This document shows positions 1 to 5,639 of a DNA stretch of 6,109 nt, piece by piece. The translations under genes were made by a program, and so were the position numbers. How positions within the stretch are numbered: the stretch's first letter is position 1; each line of letters starts with the position of its first letter. The stretch covers positions 1 to 6,109 of the forward strand of contig CAMOTK010000120.1 in the NCBI GenBank assembly GCA_946625715.1, given 5' to 3'. The DNA comes from an uncultured Prevotella sp. (GTDB taxonomy: Bacteria > Bacteroidota > Bacteroidia > Bacteroidales > Bacteroidaceae). The notes beneath the pieces were generated by a model. The model saw nothing but the letters and a program-made list of their open reading frames with translations, did no database searches and was not told where the DNA came from.

Positions 1-166
1 GCCAGTATGCATTCTGTATAAGTGCCTGTGCCCCGCTGGCAGTCACAGTATAGGTCATTTTGATATAATCGTTAATTCTGGCATTAGCCAGTTCTCCTTT
101 ATCATCATAAGTCAGAACCACGTTGTTTTGCCAGTCTCCCGTGGGCTGAGATCCAGTCCATATCGA
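1..166 (-). repeat. Module 2 of the tandem WTGS-type protein repeat (truncated by window)
   Basis: Residues 143-197 of the same protein. It opens SIWTGSQPTGDW and continues with VVLTYDD, an Ala-Asn-Ala stretch and YIKMTYTVTAS. These align with VTVEKES, the AAAGN stretch and IVKVTFSAYAE of module 1. The end of the module is outside the window. Confidence 0.55.
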
Positions 167-592
167 TTCCGTAGTGCTGATGGTCAGCAATTCAACCTTT
201 GTGATAGTGATATATCTACCGTTCACTACAAGACCGTAGTTTTGCAGTTCTGTAACATTGGTTTCTGTGAGGGTGTAACTTGCGCTCTTTTGACCTTTTG
301 TAAGGTCACCCCCCGAAAAGCCAGTAAGTCCACTCCAGCCGTTATCTTTCTGTCCTAAGGAGTACTGCCAATAAGTAACAGGCGTTGAGTTGTCGCTTTC
401 AGTTTCAGCATATGCCGAAAACGTCACCTTGACAATATTTCCTGCAGCAGCACTGGAGAACGACTCCTTTTCTACAGTTACTGTAGAGCCAGACCAATTA
501 CCGATAGTACAAGACCCCGTCCACAATTCTGTTGCCTTCACTCCCCCCACTCCGAGAAGCAGCGCCATGAATAACAAAGTAATTTTTTTCAT
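1..592 (-). CDS. Secreted protein with tandem WTGS-type beta-sandwich-like modules, N-terminal part (3' end outside window)
   Basis: Reading the minus strand from the ATG at 592-590 gives 197 uninterrupted codons to the window edge. It begins MKKITLLFMALLLGVGGVKA, a clear Sec signal peptide with a likely cut after Ala20. Two related modules follow, at about residues 22-137 and 143 to beyond 197. Each starts with [L/I]WTGS, then xG[N/D]W, a run of alternating hydrophobic residues, and A..[G/N]..[V/I]K[V/M]T[F/Y]; module 1 ends YITITKVELL. From memory, similar modules precede or follow glycoside hydrolase domains in secreted Prevotella enzymes and behave like carbohydrate-binding modules. That is family recollection, not proof. 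No catalytic domain is visible because the gene is cut off. The start is supported by the signal peptide and by the -7 box 51 nt upstream. The gene is more AT-rich than the operon upstream and follows a terminator, so it is a separate unit. It could be a mannanase or other hydrolase, or a binding protein only. Confidence 0.85.
   Translation of the reverse strand, partial: MKKITLLFMALLLGVGGVKATELWTGSCTIGNWSGSTVTVEKESFSSAAAGNIVKVTFSAYAETESDNSTPVTYWQYSLGQKDNGWSGLTGFSGGDLTKGQKSASYTLTETNVTELQNYGLVVNGRYITITKVELLTISTTESIWTGSQPTGDWQNNVVLTYDDKGELANARINDYIKMTYTVTASGAQALIQNAYW
182..529 (-). repeat. Module 1 of the tandem WTGS-type protein repeat
   Basis: Residues 22-137 of the left-edge secreted protein. 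It opens ELWTGSCTIGNW and closes YITITKVELL. About 116 residues, rich in Thr, Ser, Gly and aromatic residues with alternating hydrophobics, consistent with a small beta-sandwich. Homology to module 2 is seen at protein level only; the DNA of the two copies is strongly diverged. Confidence 0.6.
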
Positions 593-643
593 TGTTGTTT
601 AAAGTTTTTGTTGATTGTTTGTTTGGTTTGAAATTTACTGCTG

Positions 644-651
644 CAAAGGTA
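644..651 (-). promoter_or_regulatory. Bacteroidetes-type -7 box of the left-edge secreted gene
   Basis: Minus strand reads TACCTTTG, a full match to the Bacteroidetes -7 consensus TAnnTTTG. It lies 51 nt upstream of the ATG, leaving an A/C-rich leader of roughly 45 nt without a Shine-Dalgarno sequence, as is common in this phylum. No good -33 TTTG is found at the expected 19-20 nt spacing (the position reads CAGC), which suggests dependence on an activator. Confidence 0.7.
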
Positions 652-676
652 AGGAGAATGGGACGAACGGGCTGAC

Positions 677-702
677 ACTATTTTGTCGGATAACGACACT
701 TT
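677..702 (-). promoter_or_regulatory. Candidate operator upstream of the left-edge secreted gene (copy 1 of a shared motif)
   Basis: On the plus strand this 26-nt element reads ACTATTTTGTC, six bases, then CGACACTTT. It matches the element at 4522-4547 at 17 of 26 positions and ends at the same distance (26 nt) from the -7 box. Here it also contains the perfect inverted repeat TGTCG-gataa-CGACA (684-698). Placement just upstream of the missing -33 box fits a transcriptional activator such as an AraC-type or hybrid two-component regulator. The identity of the regulator is inference. Confidence 0.5.
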
Positions 703-724
703 TTGAATATATCGTACAGAAACA

Positions 725-752
725 AAAAACGGCCCGGGGAAGGGCCGTTTTT
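725..752 (-). terminator. Rho-independent terminator at the end of the mannan operon
   Basis: Arms 742-752 and 725-735 pair perfectly over 11 bp (AAAAACGGCCC with GGGCCGTTTTT) around a 6-nt loop. On the minus strand the stem is followed by T6-G-TTT. The first bases of the stem are part of the epimerase TAA codon, so termination is placed directly behind the last gene. A T run on the other strand means it could also work in the opposite direction, but no plus-strand gene is seen. Confidence 0.9.
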
Positions 753-1950
753 AGGATGCGAAGGCGCGTTCAAGGATTTCAAGACACATACGGACATTGT
801 GGTAGGGACACTTCCAGAAGCCGGCCTTGTCGTCGGAGCGGTTGACGGTGCCGTCGCTCCGGCGGCTCCAGTACCACTCGCCGTGCTCGCGGTCTATCAG
901 GTTGTCCTTGATGTACTGCCAGCAGCGCAGGGCTTTTTGCAGGGCGGCCTCGTCGCCGAAGTGCTGGTAGATGTTCAGCCAGCCCACCACGTTCTCGGCC
1001 TGCACCCACCAATGCAGGTCGTCGTCCACGTAGCCCGTGTCGAGGTTGGCCTCGTGAATCATCGAGCCGTCGGGCCTGAGCCCCTTCTCGCTGGCCTCGG
1101 CCACCATTTTCACCACGGGCTCCATCTCGCCGAGCAGGTCTTGGTCGCCCAAGACGAGTGCGGCCTCGTGTAGCAGCCACGAGCACTCAATGTCGTGGCC
1201 GTAGCTCTCGAGCTGTCCGGCACCGCGCGTCCAGTCGTTGGCGAAGAAGAGGTCCAGATGGTGGGTCTGCCTGTTGAGTATACTTCCGAGGAAGATGTGC
1301 ATGAGGTTGCGCAGCGATTGGGCCAGTTCTTCCGACGGCCACACCCGATAGAGGTTGGTGTAGGGCTCGAGAATGTGCAGATGGGTGTTCTGCGACTTGG
1401 GATAGTTAGCATCGTGGTCGCTGAGCCGCATGTCGGCAATGGGCTGCCAGTCGCGCGTGGTGGCCTCGATGTAGCCACCCCATTCATGGTCGAGGGCGTG
1501 GCTCTCTATACAGTGGTAGAGCTTCACGGCCTGGCAGAGCACATCGCCATTGTCGGTGGCGCGGGCATATTCCGACAGTCCGTAGAGGGCGAAGCCCAGG
1601 GCGTAGAACTGCTTCTTGGTGTCCTTAGGTTGTCCCAGATAGTCGAGACTCCAGTAGACGCCGCCGTATTCGTGGTCGATGAAGTGGTCCATGAGGTAGT
1701 CCTTGGCGCGCGTGGCCATTGCGAGGTATTCGGGTTTGCGCAGCACACGGTAGGCCGCCGAGAATGTCCAGAGGATGCGGGCATTGAGAATGGCGCCCTT
1801 GTCGGCCTCGGGGTGCAACTGGTTGTGGCCGTCGATGCGGCCGTAGAAGCCGCCGTGCTCGTGGTCCTGCATGCGTGCCATCCAGAAGGTGAGGATGTTG
1901 TCTTCCAGCACCTGGCGCACTTCCTGTTTCAGTGTTTCAATCTCGGTCAT
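751..1950 (-). CDS. Cellobiose/mannobiose 2-epimerase (AGE superfamily)
   Basis: A 399-residue cytoplasmic protein, the usual length for cellobiose 2-epimerases, with no signal peptide. It interconverts the reducing-end glucose and mannose of beta-1,4 disaccharides; in this context it should turn mannobiose into mannosyl-glucose, the substrate of the GH130 enzyme next door. The (alpha/alpha)6-barrel signatures are visible in order: GGFYGRID (33-40), NARILW (56-61), a second GGVYWSLD (96-103), NTHLHILE (188-195), GHDIECSWLLHEA (251-263), WWVQAEN (314-320), EHGEWYW (355-361) and WKCPYHNVR (379-387). His252, Glu255, His384 and one of His190/His192 correspond by motif to the catalytic or substrate-binding residues known in this family. 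The chosen ATG (1950-1948) overlaps the stop of the transporter gene as ATGA, implying translational coupling. A longer frame extends upstream through the transporter gene but is only out-of-frame sequence. N-acylglucosamine 2-epimerase is the generic alternative name, unlikely here given the neighbours. Confidence 0.93.
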   Translation of the reverse strand: MTEIETLKQEVRQVLEDNILTFWMARMQDHEHGGFYGRIDGHNQLHPEADKGAILNARILWTFSAAYRVLRKPEYLAMATRAKDYLMDHFIDHEYGGVYWSLDYLGQPKDTKKQFYALGFALYGLSEYARATDNGDVLCQAVKLYHCIESHALDHEWGGYIEATTRDWQPIADMRLSDHDANYPKSQNTHLHILEPYTNLYRVWPSEELAQSLRNLMHIFLGSILNRQTHHLDLFFANDWTRGAGQLESYGHDIECSWLLHEAALVLGDQDLLGEMEPVVKMVAEASEKGLRPDGSMIHEANLDTGYVDDDLHWWVQAENVVGWLNIYQHFGDEAALQKALRCWQYIKDNLIDREHGEWYWSRRSDGTVNRSDDKAGFWKCPYHNVRMCLEILERAFAS

Positions 1951-3287
1951 TTCTTGATAGGATAAAGATGTACTAAGCCCAACATGATGAGGGCGATGGC
2001 GGCAGGGAAGAGCGAGAAGAGCGCCCAAATCATGGTCTGCACGCTGCCCTCGTCGGCAATGGTGATGACGGTCTGCCCGGTATCGTCGGTGCCCGACATG
2101 AAGCCTGCCAAGCCCAAGAGCATGGCCACGAGCGAACCGCTGATGGCGGTGCCGAACTTCTGCGCCATGGTGCCGCTGGAGAAGATAAGCCCGGTCGACG
2201 ATGTGCCGTTCTTCTCGGTGGCATAGTCGGCCACGTCGGCATACATCGACCACAGCAGCGGCGAGAACAGGCCCACGCCCACCGACGTGAGCACCACCAA
2301 GGCCACCATGAGCCAGATGTAGGCCGCATCCATCGGCACGAAGAAGAAGGCTACGGAGCAGACGGCGCAGCCTATGAGGGCCGCACTGAAAGCCTTGCGC
2401 TTGGAGCCCACCTTGCGGGTGAACCAGGGCGACACGCCGCCGAAGACCATGCACGTGAGTTCGCCGAAGGTCATGAATACGGTGTAGTTGATGATGAGTC
2501 CGCTCACGGTGACGTCGCCCTTCAGACAGTACTCAAACATATAGCCGGCCACGGCATAGCGGAAACCGTTGAAGAAGTTCATGCCGATGCCGATGAGCGT
2601 CAGGTAAATCCACGGACGGTTGCGAAACAGGTCGGCAAAGGGTTTCAGCGAGAAGCTCTCGGCACGCACGGGCTTCAGCCGTTCGCGGGTAAGCAGGCCG
2701 CAGGCCAGCGTGCCAAGGGTGGCTATCAGTCCGAAGCAGGCGCCCAGCACGGCATACTGGTGCTGCGGCGTGCCGCCCACCAGCTTCTGCAAGTAGGGAA
2801 ACGAGAGCAGCGTGACGAAGCCCATAGCATAGGCGCCCACCATGCGGTAGCTGGAGAACTGGTTTTTCTCATCGTCGTCGTCGGTCATCACGCCGAGCAT
2901 CGAACCGTAGGGCACGTTCACGGCCGTGTAGGCGACCATCATCAGCAGATAGAGCGTGTAGGCCCAGATGCGCTTGCCCGTGAGGCCGAAGTCGGGCGTG
3001 TAGAGCAGCAGGGCGAAGACCAGTCCTAAGGGCACGGCACCGAAGAGCAGCCAGGGGCGATAGGTGCCCCAGCGCGACTGCGTACGGTCGGCCAGCGAGC
3101 CCATGAGCGGGTCGGTGACGACGTCGAACATGCGGGCAATGAGCATCAGCGTGGCCGTGTCGGCAACGGTAAGTCCGAACACGTTGGTAAAGAACAGCGG
3201 GAAGGCTATCGACATGACCTTCCACGTGATGCCGCCGGCAGCGGCGTCGCCTAAGGCATAGCCTATCTTCTCACTTAGCTTGACCAT
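1947..3287 (-). CDS. GPH-family (MelB-like) sugar:cation symporter, probably for mannobiose/manno-oligosaccharides
   Basis: A 446-residue polytopic inner-membrane protein of the major facilitator type, with about 12 hydrophobic segments by eye. The N-terminal signature [16 protein letters not shown], then RWGTYRP (residues 54-78), is typical of glycoside-pentoside-hexuronide:cation symporters. Asp55 and Asp59 fall at the same positions as the cation-site aspartates of MelB. The C-terminal half has [13 protein letters not shown] and Lys377 in MAQKFG, also a MelB-like position. It would import the disaccharide produced by GH26 together with Na+ or H+. The substrate is inferred from the operon; the B. 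fragilis mannan cluster has a transporter at the same place. The ATG lies inside the GH130 coding region (17-nt overlap) and the stop overlaps the epimerase start, so all three are probably co-translated. Confidence 0.92.
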   Translation of the reverse strand: MVKLSEKIGYALGDAAAGGITWKVMSIAFPLFFTNVFGLTVADTATLMLIARMFDVVTDPLMGSLADRTQSRWGTYRPWLLFGAVPLGLVFALLLYTPDFGLTGKRIWAYTLYLLMMVAYTAVNVPYGSMLGVMTDDDDEKNQFSSYRMVGAYAMGFVTLLSFPYLQKLVGGTPQHQYAVLGACFGLIATLGTLACGLLTRERLKPVRAESFSLKPFADLFRNRPWIYLTLIGIGMNFFNGFRYAVAGYMFEYCLKGDVTVSGLIINYTVFMTFGELTCMVFGGVSPWFTRKVGSKRKAFSAALIGCAVCSVAFFFVPMDAAYIWLMVALVVLTSVGVGLFSPLLWSMYADVADYATEKNGTSSTGLIFSSGTMAQKFGTAISGSLVAMLLGLAGFMSGTDDTGQTVITIADEGSVQTMIWALFSLFPAAIALIMLGLVHLYPIKK

Positions 3288-4461
3288 GATTCTTGGCTAT
3301 AAGACGTTTGATGGTTTCCACGCTGGCACTCGTTGTCAGCCCGTCTTCGGGCGTGTTCATACAGTAGTCTATGAGGCGTTCCACCGACGATACGGCCACG
3401 TGCAGACGGGTGTCGGCCGTGGCATAGTAGATGAGCACGCGCCCGTCGTCGTCCTTTATCCAACCGTTCGAGAAGGCCACGTTCATCACGTCGCCCACAT
3501 ACTCCTGCCCTTCGGGAGCCAGGAAGTAGCCGCCCGGCTGGGCAATGACGCGCGTGGGGTCGTCGAGCGCAGTCATATACATATACAGCACGTAGCGCAA
3601 TCCGTCGGCCGTGTTGCGCACGCCGTGGGCCAAGTGCAGCCAGCCCTTCTCGGTCTTGATGGGGTGCGGGCCCTCGCCGTTTTTCACTTCCATGATGGTG
3701 TGGTAGTGGCGGGGGTTGATGATGATTTCCTCGTCTATCACGGCGTGGGTGATGTCCTCACAAAGTCCCCACCCTATGCCGCCGCCCGAGCCGGTGTCGA
3801 TGAAGCCATCCTGCGGGCGGGTATAGAACGCATACTTGCCGTCGACAAATTCCGGGTGCAGCACCACGTTGCGCTGCTGCGACTTCGACCGCAGGTCGTG
3901 CAGCCGTTCCCACGTCTTCAGGTCTTTGGTGCGGGCAATGGCGGCCGAGGCCGTGGCAGCCGAGGGGTCGTTGGGGTGCAGTTCGTCGTGGCGCTCGGCA
4001 CAGAACACGCCGTAAATCCAACCGTCCTCGTGCTGCGTCAGCCGCATGTCGTAGACGTTGGTGGCGGGGTTCTCTCCTCCTTCGGGGGAGTCGGAGGGGG
4101 CCTCAGGCATGGTGACAGGCTCCGGCCAGAAGCGCCACTGGTCGATGCCATTGGGCGACTCGGCCACGGCGAAGAACGACTTACGGTCGGCGCCCTCCAC
4201 GCGGCACACCAGCAGATAGCGGCCGTCGAGCTTGATGGCGCCGGCATTGAGCACGGCGTTCATCATAATGCGCTGCATCAGGTAGGGATTGTCTTGCTCC
4301 GAGAAGTCGTAGCGCCACTCCAGCGGCGTGTGGTCGGCCGTCAGGATGGGATACTTGTATTTCTCGTAGATACCGTTACCCCCTTCCAGAGGTTCGTTCT
4401 TTCGCGCCAACAGAGCCTCATGGCACTGGCGCAGCTGTCTTACTCTTTCGTCGTATGTCAT
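3271..4461 (-). CDS. GH130 4-O-beta-D-mannosyl-D-glucose phosphorylase
   Basis: A 396-residue cytoplasmic enzyme that phosphorolyses mannosyl-glucose to alpha-mannose 1-phosphate and glucose. The GH130 five-bladed propeller signatures are visible: LEWRYDF (47-53), [24 protein letters not shown] (67-90), NVYDMRL (135-141) followed by [22 protein letters not shown] (197-205), [14 protein letters not shown] (262-275) and HGVR (279-282). Asp138 is the expected proton donor, matching the Asp of the same motif in B. fragilis mannosylglucose phosphorylase. The first ATG of the frame is at 4518, but the 19 extra codons run through the -7 box at 4489-4496, so I chose the ATG at 4461-4459, which also starts the conserved part ([10 protein letters not shown]). 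Residues 121-133 ([13 protein letters not shown]) look like an insertion between the propeller strands just before the catalytic motif; its DNA resembles a palindromic repeat. Mannobiose or mannan-oligosaccharide phosphorylase (GH130_2) is the alternative, less likely beside an epimerase. Confidence 0.93.
   Translation of the reverse strand: MTYDERVRQLRQCHEALLARKNEPLEGGNGIYEKYKYPILTADHTPLEWRYDFSEQDNPYLMQRIMMNAVLNAGAIKLDGRYLLVCRVEGADRKSFFAVAESPNGIDQWRFWPEPVTMPEAPSDSPEGGENPATNVYDMRLTQHEDGWIYGVFCAERHDELHPNDPSAATASAAIARTKDLKTWERLHDLRSKSQQRNVVLHPEFVDGKYAFYTRPQDGFIDTGSGGGIGWGLCEDITHAVIDEEIIINPRHYHTIMEVKNGEGPHPIKTEKGWLHLAHGVRNTADGLRYVLYMYMTALDDPTRVIAQPGGYFLAPEGQEYVGDVMNVAFSNGWIKDDDGRVLIYYATADTRLHVAVSSVERLIDYCMNTPEDGLTTSASVETIKRLIAKNHGQAK
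4063..4101 (-). repeat. Palindromic repeat-like insertion inside the GH130 gene
   Basis: The 39 nt encoding [13 protein letters not shown] are strongly G/C-skewed. They contain the near-palindrome CTCCCCC-GAA-GGAGGAG on the minus strand (arms 4084-4090 and 4074-4080, one mismatch). This resembles the dispersed CTCCCCC-GAA-GGGGGAG elements I recall between and inside Prevotella genes. The insertion keeps the reading frame. Repeat identity rests on recollection and on the unusual composition. Confidence 0.45.
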
Positions 4462-4488
4462 ATTGTTTTGCTTTTCTTTTTCAACTTG

Positions 4489-4496
4489 CAAAATTA
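4489..4496 (-). promoter_or_regulatory. Bacteroidetes-type -7 box of an internal promoter before GH130
   Basis: Minus strand reads TAATTTTG, matching TAnnTTTG, 27 nt upstream of the chosen GH130 ATG. It leaves a short A-rich leader (AAAAAGAAAAGC). The -33 position (4516-4519) reads AATG, a poor match to TTTG. This would let GH130, transporter and epimerase be expressed apart from the two extracytoplasmic hydrolases. Confidence 0.65.
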
Positions 4497-4521
4497 CGCT
4501 ATTCCCCCGACACGTCATTGT

Positions 4522-4547
4522 ACTTTCTTGACTATCTCCGACACTTT
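4522..4547 (-). promoter_or_regulatory. Candidate operator upstream of GH130 (copy 2 of the shared motif)
   Basis: Plus strand reads ACTTTCTTGAC, six bases, then CGACACTTT, with 17 of 26 positions equal to the element at 677-702 and identical spacing to its -7 box. A further CCGACAC at 4507-4513 repeats the core 31 nt away (other copy 4538-4544), between this element and the -7 box. The palindrome of copy 1 is not preserved here, so the conserved parts are the two outer half-sites. Confidence 0.5.
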
Positions 4548-4577
4548 AACGACTTCTGAACGGGATGAGCCACTTCT

Positions 4578-5630
4578 TCATTTTGCAATATCCTTTAGCA
4601 TCATGACATTACTCGACCGTATCATCTCGTTGAAGTAGAGTGCATTCTTCTCACCTGGAGCGGGACCAAAAAACTCGTGCTTGGCGTTGCGCCAGACGAG
4701 GAAATAGCAGATGGGGTACTTGTCTATCTGCGGTTTCAGCACCCGCGTCCACCACGATGGGTCGGGCAGGTTCTTAAGGCCACACTCGGTCAGTGCCAGC
4801 AGCTTGCGGTGCTGAGCGCAGAAGGCCGTCAGCGTGGTGAGGTCGACATTCAGGTCGCGCACGTAGTCTTGTTCCGTACCCCACTGGTAGGCATCCAGTC
4901 CCACCAGGTCTACGCGGTCGTCGCCGGGATAGGTATCGAAGTCGGTGGGCTTGAGGCCGAGATTGGGACTCCACGACCACACCAGATTGTCGAACCCTTC
5001 GCTGAGCAGATAGTCTTGCAGCATGCACCATAGGGCCTTATACTCCTGAGGACGGCACTGCTTGGCGCCCCACCAGAACCAGCCGCCGTTGTTCTCATGC
5101 CACGGACGGAAGATGATGGGGATAGGACGGTCGCCCACGGTGCGCAAAGTATTGAGGAAGTTGCGCACGCGCTTCATCCACAGCAGAAACTTGCGGTGCT
5201 GTATGCCGCCGGGCAGGATGCTGCTCACGACGGTGGTGTCCTGATTGTCCCACGCCGTACCGCCGGTATAGGGATTGCGCGGATGCCACGACAGCGTGAC
5301 GATGCCGCCGCGCTGGTAGTGGGCAATGAGCTCTTCACGGATACGGGTGAAGGGTACGGAGTCCAGGTTTTTCTCGTCGCCGACCTCAATGCCGCCGAGG
5401 TCGAAACCCATCACGGCGGGATAGTCGCCCGAGGCTTCCTTGGTGTCGCTGCGACCGCGTTCCCACTCCCACGTCAGTCCGTAGAAGGGGTCGTCTTGAT
5501 GACCGAACATATAGCCGTTGGTCTGCAACGCGCTGAGACGGTTGAGGAGCGCTTTGCACGGTTGGGCCGAAAGGGGCTGTTGCGATAGTGTCGCAACACA
5601 CAGCGCGAGGAACAGTAGTTTCTTCATCAT
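4578..5630 (-). CDS. Secreted GH26 beta-1,4-mannanase
   Basis: A 350-residue protein hydrolysing beta-1,4-mannosidic bonds in mannan or galactomannan. It starts MMKKLLFLALCVATLSQQPLSA, a Sec signal peptide with a likely cut near residue 22; Cys25 follows Pro and Gln and does not form a good lipobox, so a periplasmic enzyme is more likely than a lipoprotein. GH26 landmarks: GHQDDPFYG (43-51), MGFDLGG (74-80), LSWHPRNP (113-120), FRPWHENNGGWFWWG (174-188) with Glu179 as acid/base, WSWSPN (218-223), GLDAYQW (244-250) and LALTECG (278-284) with Glu282 as nucleophile. The length is that of a single-domain GH26 with no binding module. It follows the GH36 gene after only 9 nt. The B. fragilis counterpart (ManA) releases mannobiose, which would suit the downstream epimerase and phosphorylase; whether this enzyme is endo- or exo-acting cannot be read from the motifs. 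Either of two adjacent ATGs (5630 or 5627) may start it. Confidence 0.95.
   Translation of the reverse strand: MMKKLLFLALCVATLSQQPLSAQPCKALLNRLSALQTNGYMFGHQDDPFYGLTWEWERGRSDTKEASGDYPAVMGFDLGGIEVGDEKNLDSVPFTRIREELIAHYQRGGIVTLSWHPRNPYTGGTAWDNQDTTVVSSILPGGIQHRKFLLWMKRVRNFLNTLRTVGDRPIPIIFRPWHENNGGWFWWGAKQCRPQEYKALWCMLQDYLLSEGFDNLVWSWSPNLGLKPTDFDTYPGDDRVDLVGLDAYQWGTEQDYVRDLNVDLTTLTAFCAQHRKLLALTECGLKNLPDPSWWTRVLKPQIDKYPICYFLVWRNAKHEFFGPAPGEKNALYFNEMIRSSNVMMLKDIAK
5579..5597. repeat. Perfect 7-bp inverted repeat within the GH26 signal-peptide region
   Basis: GTTGCGA-tagtg-TCGCAAC, 7-bp arms around a 5-nt spacer, 31-49 nt into the GH26 coding sequence (start at 5630). It could form a small hairpin in the mRNA or be chance in coding sequence; no function is claimed. 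Confidence 0.4.
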
Positions 5631-5639
5631 CGTCTGGAG

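Larger units (their letters stand above)
593..724. other. Intergenic region between the operon terminator and the left-edge gene
   Basis: It holds the operator-like element and -7 box described separately, then an A/T-rich leader. No small gene or structured RNA was recognised in it. Confidence 0.6.

Noticed and set aside
128..602. Short plus-strand frames over the left-edge gene (128-358 and 390-602)
   Set aside because: They are antisense to a continuous minus-strand frame with a signal peptide and internal protein repeats.
1195..1965. Plus-strand frame of 256 codons opposite the epimerase gene
   Set aside because: It mirrors the epimerase coding sequence, has no recognisable motif and no promoter or terminator of its own.
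1951..2454. Upstream extension of the epimerase frame through the transporter gene
   Set aside because: The extension is rich in Arg, His and Gly without any domain and overlaps well-conserved transporter sequence; the ATGA overlap at 1950-1947 gives a natural start.
4462..4518. Earlier ATG for GH130 giving 19 extra residues
   Set aside because: Those codons span the -7 box at 4489-4496 and lie outside the conserved protein; the ATG at 4461 is better placed.
3280..4638. Long open frame on the plus strand opposite the GH130 gene (452 codons)
   Set aside because: It is antisense to a gene with clear GH130 motifs, shows no recognisable domain, and arises from the high G+C of the real gene.
4578..5630. 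Lipoprotein assignment for GH26 from Cys25
   Set aside because: The residues before the Cys (SAQP) do not fit a lipobox; a normal signal-peptidase I site near residue 22 fits better.
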